DNA of 64,000 nt from FEB-25 sp963822175. GTDB lineage: Bacteria; Chloroflexota; Anaerolineae; Anaerolineales; UBA4823. A program made the position numbers and the translations under genes. The notes below the pieces were generated by a model that saw only the letters and a list, made by a program, of their open reading frames with translations, searched no databases and was not told the DNA's origin. Below, piece by piece: positions 44,874 through 53,726 of this stretch. Position 1 is the first letter of the stretch. Each line of letters begins with the position of its first letter. The DNA lies in the NCBI GenBank assembly GCA_963822175.1, contig CAWGGJ010000008.1:558001-622000 (forward strand). The letters are read 5' to 3'.

Positions 44874-45326
44874 TCACTCCTTATTTTCGCCTACACCCAA
44901 ATCCAATGGTTTGGGGTTTTGTGCTGCTTGTTGGTGTTCAGGACCAGCATAAACCTTCATCTTTTTGATCACCGAACGACCGAATTTGTTATGTGGTAAC
45001 ATACCCCAAACTGCGTTACGGATGACGCGTTCAGGATGTCTCGCCAGCTGTTGTCGCAGGCTTACCGATTTAATACCGCTTGGATATCCAGTATGATGGT
45101 AATAGATCTTATCTTCCATCTTATTACCAGATGCCTTGATAAGCTCAGCATTAATTACGACAACGTAATCACCCGTCTCAACACCCGGGGTGAAGTTGGG
45201 TTTATGCTTGCCAAGCAAAATGCTGGCGATTTGGGTGGCAAGACGACCAATATATTTATCCTTGGCGTCAACCAGGACCCACTCATTACTTATTTCATTC
45301 TTTTTTGGGACGTAAGTCTTTTGCAC
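44874..45326 (-). CDS. rplM: 50S ribosomal protein L13
   Basis: 150 residues from the GTG at 45326 (reading QKTYVPK), preceded by AAGGATGAC; a TTG at 45341 is in frame but lies on the ribosome binding site. L13 features are WVLVDAKDKYIGRLATQIA, GDYVVVINAELI, GYPSGIKSVSL and MLPHNKFGRSVIKKMKVYAG. L13 is an early assembly protein of the 50S subunit and pairs with S9 in nearly all bacteria. Confidence 0.95.
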   Translation of the reverse strand: MQKTYVPKKNEISNEWVLVDAKDKYIGRLATQIASILLGKHKPNFTPGVETGDYVVVINAELIKASGNKMEDKIYYHHTGYPSGIKSVSLRQQLARHPERVIRNAVWGMLPHNKFGRSVIKKMKVYAGPEHQQAAQNPKPLDLGVGENKE

Positions 45327-45398
45327 GTCATCCTTCTCCAAATTTATGGCGATTTCGTTACCTTACGGTAAATGATTACGCCAACAGATTTTTCTGTC

Positions 45399-46208
45399 TT
45401 ATTTTGTATCCTCGTCCAGACGAACAGCCTCTGGTGGGTAGTACACTTCTGTCAGGATCAATCCCTTGGCTGGAGCTAATCCATGAACGATCGTTTTTGG
45501 AGGGTGGACTACCTCCGTTACTGCTTCCCTTTTACTCGAGCCATTTTTCAATACTAGCAACAGGTCTGAGATATTTAGCCTGCCCTGGGCGATCATGACT
45601 TGCGTGAAAACCAACCGTCGCACCATATGATATAGGAAAGCCCAAGCCTTGATCTCAAATTTGAGATAAGGTTGTTCCTGTTTCCATCCTGCATCCAGAA
45701 CTTGACGGACAGTGGTGCCTCCAGGCTGGAGTGGGGTTCCAAAAGCGCCAAAGTCGTAGGTGCCAATAAGGCTGTGGGCAGCTTCGTCCAAGGCATTTTG
45801 ATCCAGAGGAGGCCAGACCCGCCAGGCATATGGCTCAAGCAGTGGTTCCCGCACCGGTTGGCAGTAAATTCGGTATAAATACTTACGCCAGCGGGCATCG
45901 TAACGTGGATGGAAGGATGCACAAACTCTCTTCACTTCTTTTGCGACCACATCAGAGGGCAGGTAGTGATTCAATGCCTGCTGAAGTTCATGTGGCTCAT
46001 GGTCCCATTCCAGGTCAAAAGCGATCACCTGACCGGTTGCATGCGTACCAGTGTCTGTTCGCCCAGCTGCCAAAATGGATTTGCCAGACCAGTTGAGCTT
46101 GTGCAAGGCAGTTTCTACCTCACCCTGTACGCTGCGATTATTTGGCTGTCGCTGAAAGCCCTTGAAACCCGAGCCGTCGTAGGCGAGGATAACTTGGTAA
46201 TGTTCCAT
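45399..46208 (-). CDS. truA: tRNA pseudouridine synthase A
   Basis: 269 residues from ATG 46208 (EHYQVILAYDG); an open upstream extension to 46259 is not TruA-like. The catalytic Asp lies in AAGRTDTGTHATGQVIAF near residue 52; GTYDFGAFG and the C-terminal MVRRLVFTQVMIAQGRL are family motifs. TruA makes pseudouridine at tRNA positions 38-40. Its place between rplQ and rplM matches Firmicutes-type alpha operons. The ATG has no strong ribosome binding site, so translational coupling is uncertain: the gap to rplQ is 59 bases. Confidence 0.95.
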   Translation of the reverse strand: MEHYQVILAYDGSGFKGFQRQPNNRSVQGEVETALHKLNWSGKSILAAGRTDTGTHATGQVIAFDLEWDHEPHELQQALNHYLPSDVVAKEVKRVCASFHPRYDARWRKYLYRIYCQPVREPLLEPYAWRVWPPLDQNALDEAAHSLIGTYDFGAFGTPLQPGGTTVRQVLDAGWKQEQPYLKFEIKAWAFLYHMVRRLVFTQVMIAQGRLNISDLLLVLKNGSSKREAVTEVVHPPKTIVHGLAPAKGLILTEVYYPPEAVRLDEDTK

Positions 46209-46267
46209 TGATGGCTGACAGTTCCTGTCGTGATGCTGGGGTAAATCCCACCACCACATGCCATCTG

Positions 46268-46645
46268 TTATTCTTCAATAAACTCAATAAGCACCATTTC
46301 AGCGTTATCACCCAGGCGAGGACCCAGCTTGTGAATGCGGGTATAGCCGCCCAGTCGATCAGCATACCGAGGTGCAATATCATCGAATAACTTCATCACA
46401 GCTTTGGGATTGCTCAATCGAGCAGCAGCGAGGCGACGGGCATGAACCATCTTCTCATCACCTTCTTTGATCCCGCGCTTAGCCAATGTGACCAGGCGCT
46501 CTGTCTGTCCACGGATAGCCAACGCTTTTGCCTGGGTGGTTTCGATGCGCTCATGTTCAATCAATTGTGCAATAAGGATCCGCCGTAATGCAGTGCGTTC
46601 ATCCTTAGAACGGCTTAGTTTTTTACCTGCTACTTGGTGTCGCAT
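46268..46645 (-). CDS. rplQ: 50S ribosomal protein L17
   Basis: 125 residues from ATG 46645, with GGAG nine bases before it; a TTG two codons up is less likely. MRHQVAGKKLSRSKDERTAL, ERIETTQAKA and the C-terminal GGYTRIHKLGPRLGDNAEM are diagnostic. L17 lies near the exit-tunnel outlet of the 50S subunit. It starts six bases after the rpoA stop codon. Confidence 0.97.
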   Translation of the reverse strand: MRHQVAGKKLSRSKDERTALRRILIAQLIEHERIETTQAKALAIRGQTERLVTLAKRGIKEGDEKMVHARRLAAARLSNPKAVMKLFDDIAPRYADRLGGYTRIHKLGPRLGDNAEMVLIEFIEE

Positions 46646-46651
46646 ATCCAA

Positions 46652-47623
46652 TTACTCCGCTTCATCTTCGTGTTGATCTCGGAGATAGCCTTTCTCACGC
46701 ATTTTAAGTCGCAATTCGTCCAGGCTTTTCTCGCCAAAATTCCTGATGGACATGACCGCTTCTTCACCTTTGTCGAGCAGCTCCAAAACTTCTCCAACCG
46801 TGGTAATTCCAGTTCGCTTGAGTGAATTGAACACCCGCACCGAGAGATCGAGATTTTCGATCGGTGTCTCGATCATTTCACTGGTTAGATGATCTTCTTC
46901 GCTAGCTTCCTCGGTAAGAGATGCCAGGGTTTCCTCACTGATTCCTGCCAGATGGCGCAGGTGGTCAATCAGGATCTTGGCTGAGGTGCTCAAAGAATGT
47001 TCTGGGGTGGTCGTGCCATCCGTCCATATCTCCAGGATGAGTTTATCGTAATTCGTGCTTTGCCCCACACGGGCAGAGTTAACTTCCCAGTTCACCCGCC
47101 GGATCGGGCTGTAGATTGCATCAACCGGAAGCTCACCGATGGGTAAACGTCCAGTGCGATCGTCGGCAGGTGAGTATCCCCTACCTCGCTCAACGGTCAA
47201 TTCAATCTCCAGATTGGCTTTTGGATCATCGACAGTGAACAGATAAAGTTCAGGATTGACGATCTCAACATCCGGGTTAACAGAAATATCTGCTCCAGTT
47301 ACAGTTCCATCTCCTTGAACAGCGAGATGTAAGTGAGCGGTGTCGACATCCATTAATCGCATACGCAATTGCTTGATTTGCAGCATGACCCGTATAACGT
47401 CCTCGCGGACACCAGGGATTTCGCTGAATTCATGCTGCACATCTGCGATACGAATGGATGTAACTGCCACTCCTTCCAAGGAAGATAGCAAGACACGCCG
47501 CAGGGCATTGCCAAGCGTAATGCCATAGCCATGTTCCAATGGACTGATGACGAATTTGCCGTAGTTGCGAGCTTCAGCTTCACGCTCGATCTTTGGCGTT
47601 ACCATGTTACTTAGTCCTAACAC
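46652..47623 (-). CDS. rpoA: RNA polymerase alpha subunit
   Basis: 323 residues. The GTG at 47623 is preferred because GAGGTGATC, a near-perfect Shine-Dalgarno sequence, precedes it; an ATG six codons later is possible. The N-terminal dimerisation domain has LEHGYGITLGNALRRVLLSSLEG. After an acidic linker (SEEDHLTSE) comes the C-terminal DNA-binding domain, LSVRVFNSLKRTGITTVGEVL and RNFGEKSLDELRLKM. It scaffolds RNA polymerase assembly and contacts UP elements and activators. Between rpsD and rplQ, the standard alpha-operon place. Confidence 0.98.
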   Translation of the reverse strand: MLGLSNMVTPKIEREAEARNYGKFVISPLEHGYGITLGNALRRVLLSSLEGVAVTSIRIADVQHEFSEIPGVREDVIRVMLQIKQLRMRLMDVDTAHLHLAVQGDGTVTGADISVNPDVEIVNPELYLFTVDDPKANLEIELTVERGRGYSPADDRTGRLPIGELPVDAIYSPIRRVNWEVNSARVGQSTNYDKLILEIWTDGTTTPEHSLSTSAKILIDHLRHLAGISEETLASLTEEASEEDHLTSEMIETPIENLDLSVRVFNSLKRTGITTVGEVLELLDKGEEAVMSIRNFGEKSLDELRLKMREKGYLRDQHEDEAE

Positions 47624-47650
47624 AGATCACCTCTTCCCCCGCGCCTGGGG

Positions 47651-48289
47651 TTATCTCGAGTAATACTCGACGATCAATTGCTCGCCAAGGTTGGCATCAA
47701 TTTCCGACCGTTCTGGCATTCGTATCACCGTCCCGGCAAGCTCTTTTAGATCACGGCTTAACCAATTTGGGACATTACGATCTTCTGCCAGGTCAACCAG
47801 CTCTTTGAAATAAGTGTGTTTACGGGAGCTGGGACGAACGGCAATGACATCTCCGATTGCAACGGTCATGGAGGGTACATCCGTACGATGTCCGTTTACG
47901 ATGAAATGTCCATGAGTCACGAGAAGGCGTGCTTTTGCCCGACTATCTGCATACCCGAGGCGGTAGACTACGTTGTCCAACCGACTTTCCAGGATTTGCA
48001 ACATGGTCAAACCGGTCAACCCACGTCGCTTGAGTGCTACGGCATGGTAGCGGCGGAACTGACGTTCCAACACACCATAGACACGGCGTGCCTTCTGTTT
48101 TGCCCGAAGCTGGCGTGCATAGTCAGATTCGCGCTTTCGGCGGAATTGGGCGCTCTTGCCATGTAAACCTGGTGGGTAACCGCGCCGATCAAATGAACAC
48201 TTCGGCGAGTAACACCGAGCACCCTTCAGGAATAATTTTTCACCTTCTCGCCGGCACAATTTACATACTGGCCCACGATACTTTGCCAT
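47651..48289 (-). CDS. rpsD: 30S ribosomal protein S4
   Basis: 212 residues with the four-Cys zinc-binding N-terminus (CKLCRREG ... CYSPKC) and GYPPGLHG, the S4 core RRYHAVALKRRGLTG, and an S4 RNA-binding motif ESRLDNVVYRLGYADSRAKA near residue 100. S4 starts 16S rRNA assembly at the 5' domain and is often an autoregulator of this operon. No S4-leader structure was identified upstream of rpsM. GAGG precedes the ATG. Confidence 0.97.
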   Translation of the reverse strand: MAKYRGPVCKLCRREGEKLFLKGARCYSPKCSFDRRGYPPGLHGKSAQFRRKRESDYARQLRAKQKARRVYGVLERQFRRYHAVALKRRGLTGLTMLQILESRLDNVVYRLGYADSRAKARLLVTHGHFIVNGHRTDVPSMTVAIGDVIAVRPSSRKHTYFKELVDLAEDRNVPNWLSRDLKELAGTVIRMPERSEIDANLGEQLIVEYYSR

Positions 48290-48321
48290 AAATTCTTACC
48301 TCTTCCTTATTTAAATGTTAA

Positions 48322-48723
48322 TTAGACACGGCGCTTCTTTGGAGGCCGGCATCCATTGTGTGGTACAGGGGTCACATCCGTAATCGAAGTCACCTTCATG
48401 CCTGAGGCTTGAACAGCCCTGATCGCATTTTCACGACCAGGTCCTGGTCCTTTGATGAATATTTCAACTTCCTGCATACCCAGGGATTGCGCATTTTTCA
48501 TCGCTGCTTCAGCGGCCACACGCGCTGCGTAAGGTGTACTCTTGCGAGAGCCTTTGAAGCCAGATGCTCCTGCACTTGCACAGGTGAGGGCATTTCCCTG
48601 AGGATCGGTAATGGTGACGATCGTATTGTTAAACGTTGCCAGGATGTGTACCTGCCCAGCGGACAGGAGACGCTTGGTTTTACGTGTAGATTTTCGGCGC
48701 CCAGTTGTTCCAGTTTGAGCCAT
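48322..48723 (-). CDS. rpsK: 30S ribosomal protein S11
   Basis: 133 residues: basic N-terminus, VHILATFNNTIVTITDPQGN, SAGASGFKGSRKSTPYAARVAAE, VEIFIKGPGPGRENAIRA and the C-terminal PVPHNGCRPPKKRRV. S11 forms part of the platform near the mRNA exit. Located 16 bases after rpsM and 32 bases before rpsD. Confidence 0.98.
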   Translation of the reverse strand: MAQTGTTGRRKSTRKTKRLLSAGQVHILATFNNTIVTITDPQGNALTCASAGASGFKGSRKSTPYAARVAAEAAMKNAQSLGMQEVEIFIKGPGPGRENAIRAVQASGMKVTSITDVTPVPHNGCRPPKKRRV

Positions 48724-48739
48724 AATACCTCGCTAATGA

Positions 48740-49129
48740 TTATTTCTTGGTTGCACCACGCCGTCGGCCGCGCCCAGCAACAGTCTTCTTGGGACCCTTG
48801 CGTGTTCGAGAATTCGTGCGTGTACGCTGCCCACGAACAGGCAGGTTACGGCGGTGGCGAAGGCCGCGATAGCTACCGATCTCGATCAGACGCTTGATAC
48901 TCATCTGAAGCGAACGGCGCAGGTCGCCTTCGACTTTGTAATGTTGACCGATGTAATCGCGTAATAATCCAACTTCTGCATCAGTCAGGTCTTTTATCCG
49001 GGTATCAGGACTTACACCCGTGGCCGTCAGGATTTCATGAGAGTGTGGAAGCCCGATGCCAAAGATATAGGTCAAACCAACTTCAACCCTTTTGTTTCGT
49101 GGTAGATCAACACCTGCGATACGTGCCAT
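48740..49129 (-). CDS. rpsM: 30S ribosomal protein S13
   Basis: 129 residues: ARIAGVDLPRNKRVEVGLTY at the start, FGIGLPHSHEIL, a helix-two-turn-helix region and the basic tail with LPVRGQRTRTNSRTRKGPKK. S13 lies in the head of the 30S subunit and contacts P-site tRNA and the 50S bridge. The ATG is five bases after the rpmJ stop codon. Confidence 0.98.
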   Translation of the reverse strand: MARIAGVDLPRNKRVEVGLTYIFGIGLPHSHEILTATGVSPDTRIKDLTDAEVGLLRDYIGQHYKVEGDLRRSLQMSIKRLIEIGSYRGLRHRRNLPVRGQRTRTNSRTRKGPKKTVAGRGRRRGATKK

Positions 49130-49134
49130 AAGTC

Positions 49135-49248
49135 CTATCCTTGTCGTTGCTTGTGCTTAGGGTTATCGCAAATGATGTACAGAATGCCTTTGCGTTTAAC
49201 GACTTTGCATTTTGAGCAACGCTTTCGTATTGATGATGAAACTTTCAT
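49135..49248 (-). CDS. rpmJ: 50S ribosomal protein L36
   Basis: 37 residues from ATG 49248, too short for a length-based gene screen. MKVSSSIRKRCSKCKVVKRK and the later ICDNPKHKQRQG give the C-x2-C ... C-x4-H zinc ligands of the zinc-binding L36 form. It stands between map and rpsM as in many bacteria, but infA, usual just before it, is missing. Confidence 0.95.
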   Translation of the reverse strand: MKVSSSIRKRCSKCKVVKRKGILYIICDNPKHKQRQG

Positions 49249-49334
49249 AAACCTAACTCCTAACGACTACCATTTGTTTCCGAATAGCCAAAGTCTTGAT
49301 TATACATGTCAATGCACCTTCCGTCCAGTACCAA

Positions 49335-50105
49335 TTATGGTAATGTAAGAATGAGTGCATCTCCTTCGGTAATAGCGACGGAGTGTTCCCAGTGGGCAGT
49401 GAGCGAGCCATCTGCAGACACAACCGTCCATTGATCCGGTAGCACCCGGGTTTGAGATGTTCCAATCAGGACCATTGGTTCCAGTGCAATGGTCATCCCT
49501 TGGCGTAGGACCTGGCCTCGCCCAGCAATGCCATAATTGGGAACCTGTGGCCCTTCATGCATCTGCCTGCCAACACCATGACCTGTGTATTCGCGAGTTA
49601 CATTAAAACCTGCGTTTTCCACAAAGATCTGGATGGCTGCCGAGACATCACCAACCCGATTTCCTGCCCGCATTTGGCGAATGCCTTCATAGAGTGCCTG
49701 CTCGGTTACTTCGATCAGCCGTTGGGCTTGTGGAGGGATTTCGCCAACACCAACAGTGATGGCAGAATCTCCTACAAAACCCTCAAAGGTCGAGCCACAA
49801 TCTATCGAGACAATGTCGCCAACTTGTAATTTGCGCTTGCCAGGAATGCCATGAACCAGCTGTTCATTGATGCTCACACAGATCGATGCCGGGTACGGGT
49901 ATGGACCTGGATAACCCTTGAAGGTGGGGGTGGCTCCATGCTTGCGGATCACGTCCTCCGCGGCTGCATCCAGCTCTGCGGTGGTGACCCCTGGGCGGAT
50001 CAATTGCCGTACGGCATCCAGTGCCCTGGCATTAATGCGACCTGCTTCACGCAGTGCGCTTATTTCTTGCGGGCTTTTGATGACAATATTACGTTCCCAG
50101 CTCAT
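49335..50105 (-). CDS. map: Methionine aminopeptidase, type I
   Basis: 256 residues. Metal ligands of the MetAP pita-bread fold are visible: Asp in VSIDCGSTFEGFVGDSAI (DCG and GDSA), His in YTGHGVGRQMHEGP, Glu in IALEPMV and Glu in HWEHSVAI; the substrate-stacking His is in LVHGIPGKRKL. It removes N-terminal Met from new proteins. Its ATG overlaps the adk stop codon (ATGA). The gene is followed by an 86-base gap and then rpmJ. Confidence 0.97.
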   Translation of the reverse strand: MSWERNIVIKSPQEISALREAGRINARALDAVRQLIRPGVTTAELDAAAEDVIRKHGATPTFKGYPGPYPYPASICVSINEQLVHGIPGKRKLQVGDIVSIDCGSTFEGFVGDSAITVGVGEIPPQAQRLIEVTEQALYEGIRQMRAGNRVGDVSAAIQIFVENAGFNVTREYTGHGVGRQMHEGPQVPNYGIAGRGQVLRQGMTIALEPMVLIGTSQTRVLPDQWTVVSADGSLTAHWEHSVAITEGDALILTLP

Positions 50106-50764
50106 TGGTTACCATCTATCTGTATTGCCGCCAACAGGCTGCTCGTTACTTGATCGATGGCTTGTTGACCATCAATCTCGACCAAAACACCACGCTGGCG
50201 GTAGTACTCAATGAGAGGTTGGGTTTGTTCAAGGTACACGCGGATGCGACGTTTCACTGTTTCGGCTTTGTCGTCCTCCCGCTGATATAATTCCGAACCA
50301 TCAAAATCACATATTCCGGGCTGACGGGGCGGATTGTATTTTTCATGAAAAACATGGCCCGCTTCCCGACATGTCCATCGACCCGATAAGCGATTGATGA
50401 GCACATCTTCAGGTACAAAAATATATGGAACAGATTTTACCTGACCATCGACGTCGTTAAGCAGGCTTGCCAGTGCTTCCGCCTGAGCTGGTGTGCGAGG
50501 AAATCCATCTAAAAGGGCACCAGCCTGGCAGTCGGATTTTAATAATCGTTCACGTATCATCGCAATCGTTACATCATCAGGGACCAGCTCACCTTTATTG
50601 ATGAAACCGACAGCAAGTTTACCTAACTCGGTCTGATTTTTCAGGTTTTCCCTGAAAATATCACCAGAAGATATATGGGGCAGGTGCAGCCTGGCGGCAA
50701 TGGCTTCGGCTTGAGTACCTTTCCCTGCACCAGGGGGACCGAGAAGAACGATGTAACTGGTCAT
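50102..50764 (-). CDS. adk: Adenylate kinase
   Basis: 220 residues: P-loop LLGPPGAGKGTQAEAIA, GELVPDDVTIAMI, LLDGFPRTPAQAEAL and RLSGRWTC. The LID insert (about 125-160) has CREAGHVFH followed by GICDFDGSE, a Cys/His/Asp pattern that partly resembles the zinc-binding LID of Gram-positive enzymes but lacks the full four-Cys set. It converts ATP and AMP to two ADP. Ten bases after secY, the usual spc-operon order. Confidence 0.97.
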   Translation of the reverse strand: MTSYIVLLGPPGAGKGTQAEAIAARLHLPHISSGDIFRENLKNQTELGKLAVGFINKGELVPDDVTIAMIRERLLKSDCQAGALLDGFPRTPAQAEALASLLNDVDGQVKSVPYIFVPEDVLINRLSGRWTCREAGHVFHEKYNPPRQPGICDFDGSELYQREDDKAETVKRRIRVYLEQTQPLIEYYRQRGVLVEIDGQQAIDQVTSSLLAAIQIDGNQ

Positions 50765-50774
50765 GCAGCTCCTC

Positions 50775-52118
50775 TTATCTCACCAGCAGCGAGTCGTCGT
50801 AACCGTGTAGTTTAAGATCAGCATCGATGCTGAAGAAAGTATCACGCACGACCCCAACGACGATCAACAAACCGGAAGAGGAGGTCAATAAAAGACCTGA
50901 ATTCTTGCCAAACGGAACCAACAAACCGACCAACCACGGTAGGATGGCAATGATACCCAAGAATACCGCACCTGGTAAGGTGATACGGCGCAATACACGG
51001 GTCAGGTATTTCTGTGTAGGAGCACCACGTGCAACACCTGGTATCTGGGCACCAACCTTCTTCAGGTTCTCTCCATAGTTCTGTTGAGCAAATAATACAT
51101 CCGTATAGAAGAAGGCGAAAAAGACAACCATCAGGAAGTACATGATCCAATATACATTCCCGGTGCCACCGAACATATTAACAATGCTAGTAGCAAAATT
51201 CGCTATTGTCTCGTTTGATGAAGTTGTGAAGAAGCTGGCAATAATGGATGGGAAGGTGAGCAGGGATTGCGCAAAGATGATGGGGATCATGCCTGCCATA
51301 TTGACCATCAAGGGAAGAGTGCCTTTGACCGGCATGGACATCCGGCTTCCCATTCGCCTTCCTGGATACATGACAGGAACATTTCGGCGACCTTGCTGGA
51401 CGACAACGATGGCGAATATTGTGATCAAGGTGAGTGCCAGCATGAAGATCAAGCCGATCCAACGAGTAGTCTCATCTGCGAGGATAGCCTGCACAGTTGT
51501 TGGCATGCGTGCAACGATGCCTGCAAAGATGATCAGCGACAGGCCTTGATTACGTAGACCGTATTCAGAGATCAACTCACCCAACCAGATGGCGAACATT
51601 GTTCCTGCTGTCATACTTGCCACAATCGCAAATGATGGTAGAAAATTCGATAAACCAAAATCCTGGATGACTGGTGATAACCCAATTTGCGTGGCTGAGT
51701 TGTTGAAGATATTTACCTGACCTATGGCTTGTAAGGCCGCCATGGGTACAGCCAGGTAATAAGTCCATTTTTCCTGCCACTTTTGACCTTCGCGTGGATC
51801 CTCTTCCATCCTTTTTTGCATGGATGGGATGATCGGTGTGAGCAGCTGCAGGATAATTTGTGCGGTGATGTATGGGTAAACACCCATTGCCAGCACTGAG
51901 AATCGGGAGACTGTACCACCGGAAAGCAGGTCCAGGATATTGATCAAATTTCCTGCTGCCCCACCAGAGCTCATGATCTGAGCCATTACATCCTTGTCTG
52001 CTCCAGGTACGGGGACGTGGCAAGCAAGGCGATAGATCGCCAGGAGGAGCAGGGTGATTAATAGTTTCCTGCGGATATCATGTGCTGACCATAAATAACG
52101 CCAGGCAGACCGCTTCAT
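50775..52118 (-). CDS. secY: Protein translocase subunit SecY
   Basis: 447 residues, ten membrane helices. SecY features include the first helix LLITLLLLAIYRLACHVPVPG, LSGGTVSRFSVLAMGVYPYITAQI and the cytosolic loop near residue 250 (GRRNVPVMYPGRRMG). It is the channel of the general secretion system. The long loop near 130-150 (MEEDPREGQKWQEKW) is in the usual position. Located between rplO and adk. Confidence 0.97.
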   Translation of the reverse strand: MKRSAWRYLWSAHDIRRKLLITLLLLAIYRLACHVPVPGADKDVMAQIMSSGGAAGNLINILDLLSGGTVSRFSVLAMGVYPYITAQIILQLLTPIIPSMQKRMEEDPREGQKWQEKWTYYLAVPMAALQAIGQVNIFNNSATQIGLSPVIQDFGLSNFLPSFAIVASMTAGTMFAIWLGELISEYGLRNQGLSLIIFAGIVARMPTTVQAILADETTRWIGLIFMLALTLITIFAIVVVQQGRRNVPVMYPGRRMGSRMSMPVKGTLPLMVNMAGMIPIIFAQSLLTFPSIIASFFTTSSNETIANFATSIVNMFGGTGNVYWIMYFLMVVFFAFFYTDVLFAQQNYGENLKKVGAQIPGVARGAPTQKYLTRVLRRITLPGAVFLGIIAILPWLVGLLVPFGKNSGLLLTSSSGLLIVVGVVRDTFFSIDADLKLHGYDDSLLVR

Positions 52119-52142
52119 GTTATGGGCTCCTTGTCATCAACC

Positions 52143-52598
52143 TTACGATTTAATGATATCAACACTACCACCAGCAGCTTCGACTTTTGCCTTTGCACTG
52201 GCGGTAATCCGATGAACGTTTACTTTCAAGGCTGTCGAGACCTCACCACGTCCTAAAATTGCGACGGGATTATTGGGGTCACGGAGCAGCTGGGCTTCTG
52301 CAAGGGTTTCAGGAGTGATCTCACTACCAGCGGTGAATTTTGCCAGCTGATCAAGATTCACTTCGTTATACTCAACCCTGTTGATCGGGGTAAATCCTTC
52401 ACCACGTTTGAAGGGTAATCGGCGAAAGAAAGGCAGGTTGCCACCCTGGTTGTACTGGCGTACAGGTTTTCCTGCGCGGGCACCCTGGCCTTTGGTCCCG
52501 CGACCAGCGGTTTTACCTCTGCGCCCAGATGTTCCACGTCCTACACGGATGCCATTTTTCTTGGATCCAACTTGTGGTTTGAGTTCATGAAGTTTCAT
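52143..52598 (-). CDS. rplO: 50S ribosomal protein L15
   Basis: 151 residues: LHELKPQVGSKKNGIRVGRG, the Gly/Arg-rich TSGRRGKTAGRGTKGQGAR and RRLPFKRGEGFTPINRVEYN, then HRITASAKAKVEAAGGSVDI at the end. L15 is a late-assembly protein of the 50S subunit. The ATG follows directly on the rpmD stop codon. Confidence 0.97.
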   Translation of the reverse strand: MKLHELKPQVGSKKNGIRVGRGTSGRRGKTAGRGTKGQGARAGKPVRQYNQGGNLPFFRRLPFKRGEGFTPINRVEYNEVNLDQLAKFTAGSEITPETLAEAQLLRDPNNPVAILGRGEVSTALKVNVHRITASAKAKVEAAGGSVDIIKS

Positions 52599-52802
52599 TT
52601 ACTTTTCCTCCACCACAACCAAATGGGCAACTTTGTAGAGCATTCCTCTCAAAGATGGAGAATCTACGTGTTCCACGGTTTGGTGTAAATGTTTGAATCC
52701 TAATGCCTTGACTGTAGCTTTATGTTCTTTTGAAAAACCAATTGCGCTTTTCAGCAAGGTGACCCGGATGATTTTCTCTTGGGTTTCCTGTTTTTTAGGC
52801 AT
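52599..52802 (-). CDS. rpmD: 50S ribosomal protein L30
   Basis: 67 residues from ATG 52802, which overlaps the rpsE stop by eight bases; the longer frame up to 52850 lies inside rpsE. IIRVTLLKSAIGFSKEHKAT and LGFKHLHQTVEHVDSPSLRGML identify L30. L30 is a small 50S protein. About seven residues longer than the Escherichia coli protein. Confidence 0.93.
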   Translation of the reverse strand: MPKKQETQEKIIRVTLLKSAIGFSKEHKATVKALGFKHLHQTVEHVDSPSLRGMLYKVAHLVVVEEK

Positions 52803-53328
52803 TCTTCCTCCGTTCCCAGAAGGGAGCAACATCCTTGAGCTCTTTTCCACGACGGGCAGCTTCTTCCTTGGGGGATTTCAACGAATCCAATGCATCCATG
52901 GTAGCGTAAACGACATTGAGCATATTACTGCTGCGCAGTGATTTTGTGAGGATATCCGAGACGCCGACGGCTTCAAGGACGGCACGTACACCACCACCTG
53001 CGATCACGCCTGTTCCTGGGGAGGCTGGTTTTAACAGGACTTCAGCTCCGCTGACCCGCCCGAGAACTTCGTGCGGGATGGTCCTGCCATATAACCATAC
53101 TTTATGCATATTCTGGTGGGCTTTTTCCGAGGCCTTGCGCATTGCATCAGGAACTGTATTGGCTTTACCAACACCAATGCCCACGCTTCCATTATTATCT
53201 CCGACGACCACAGTGACGCGGAATGAGAAACGGCGACCGCCTTTAACAACTTTCGCCACACGACCTATTTCGATCACACGTTCGTCAAATTCTTTTAATT
53301 CAAAATCTGCAGTTGGATAGTCTGTCAT
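52795..53328 (-). CDS. rpsE: 30S ribosomal protein S5
   Basis: 177 residues from ATG 53328 (GGAG six bases before); an ATG at 53340 lies on that site. ERVIEIGRVAKVVKGGRRFSF, VGIGVGKANTVPDAMRKA and the C-terminal GTGVIAGGGVRAVLEAVGV are typical. S5 helps decoding fidelity and is part of the mRNA entry tunnel. Located between rplR and rpmD. Confidence 0.97.
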   Translation of the reverse strand: MTDYPTADFELKEFDERVIEIGRVAKVVKGGRRFSFRVTVVVGDNNGSVGIGVGKANTVPDAMRKASEKAHQNMHKVWLYGRTIPHEVLGRVSGAEVLLKPASPGTGVIAGGGVRAVLEAVGVSDILTKSLRSSNMLNVVYATMDALDSLKSPKEEAARRGKELKDVAPFWERRKNA

Positions 53329-53350
53329 GCTTATCTCCATGTGCGAAGGA

Positions 53351-53722
53351 TTAGAACTTCAGGCCGCCTTCGCGCGCACCTTCTGCCAATGCTTTTACAC
53401 GCCCCATATACTTATATCCACCACGGTCAAATGCGACAGCCTGGATACCTTTACTCAGTGCGCGTTCAGCCAGGGTCTTGCCGACTAGATGGGCTTTCTC
53501 AGATTGTTTGAGACCCTTCACCTGTTCCCGTAGAACAGGGTCTATAGTGGATGCAGACACCAAGGTATTGCCCACTTCATCATCGATGACCTGAGCATAA
53601 ATACCACTGATGCTTCGAAAAACACTCAAGCGTGGGCGCGAAGGAGTTCCAAAGATTTTCTGCCGAACACTCAAATGGCGGCGGGAACGTGCTGCAGAAC
53701 GTGATTTTTGATTGCTAGCCAT
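53351..53722 (-). CDS. rplR: 50S ribosomal protein L18
   Basis: 123 residues: basic start SRSAARSRRHLSVRQKIFGT, RPRLSVFRSISGIYAQVIDD, and the C-terminal AFDRGGYKYMGRVKALAEGAR split at about 100-120. L18 binds 5S rRNA together with L5. Four bases downstream of rplF. Confidence 0.97.
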   Translation of the reverse strand: MASNQKSRSAARSRRHLSVRQKIFGTPSRPRLSVFRSISGIYAQVIDDEVGNTLVSASTIDPVLREQVKGLKQSEKAHLVGKTLAERALSKGIQAVAFDRGGYKYMGRVKALAEGAREGGLKF

Positions 53723-53726
53723 ATTT

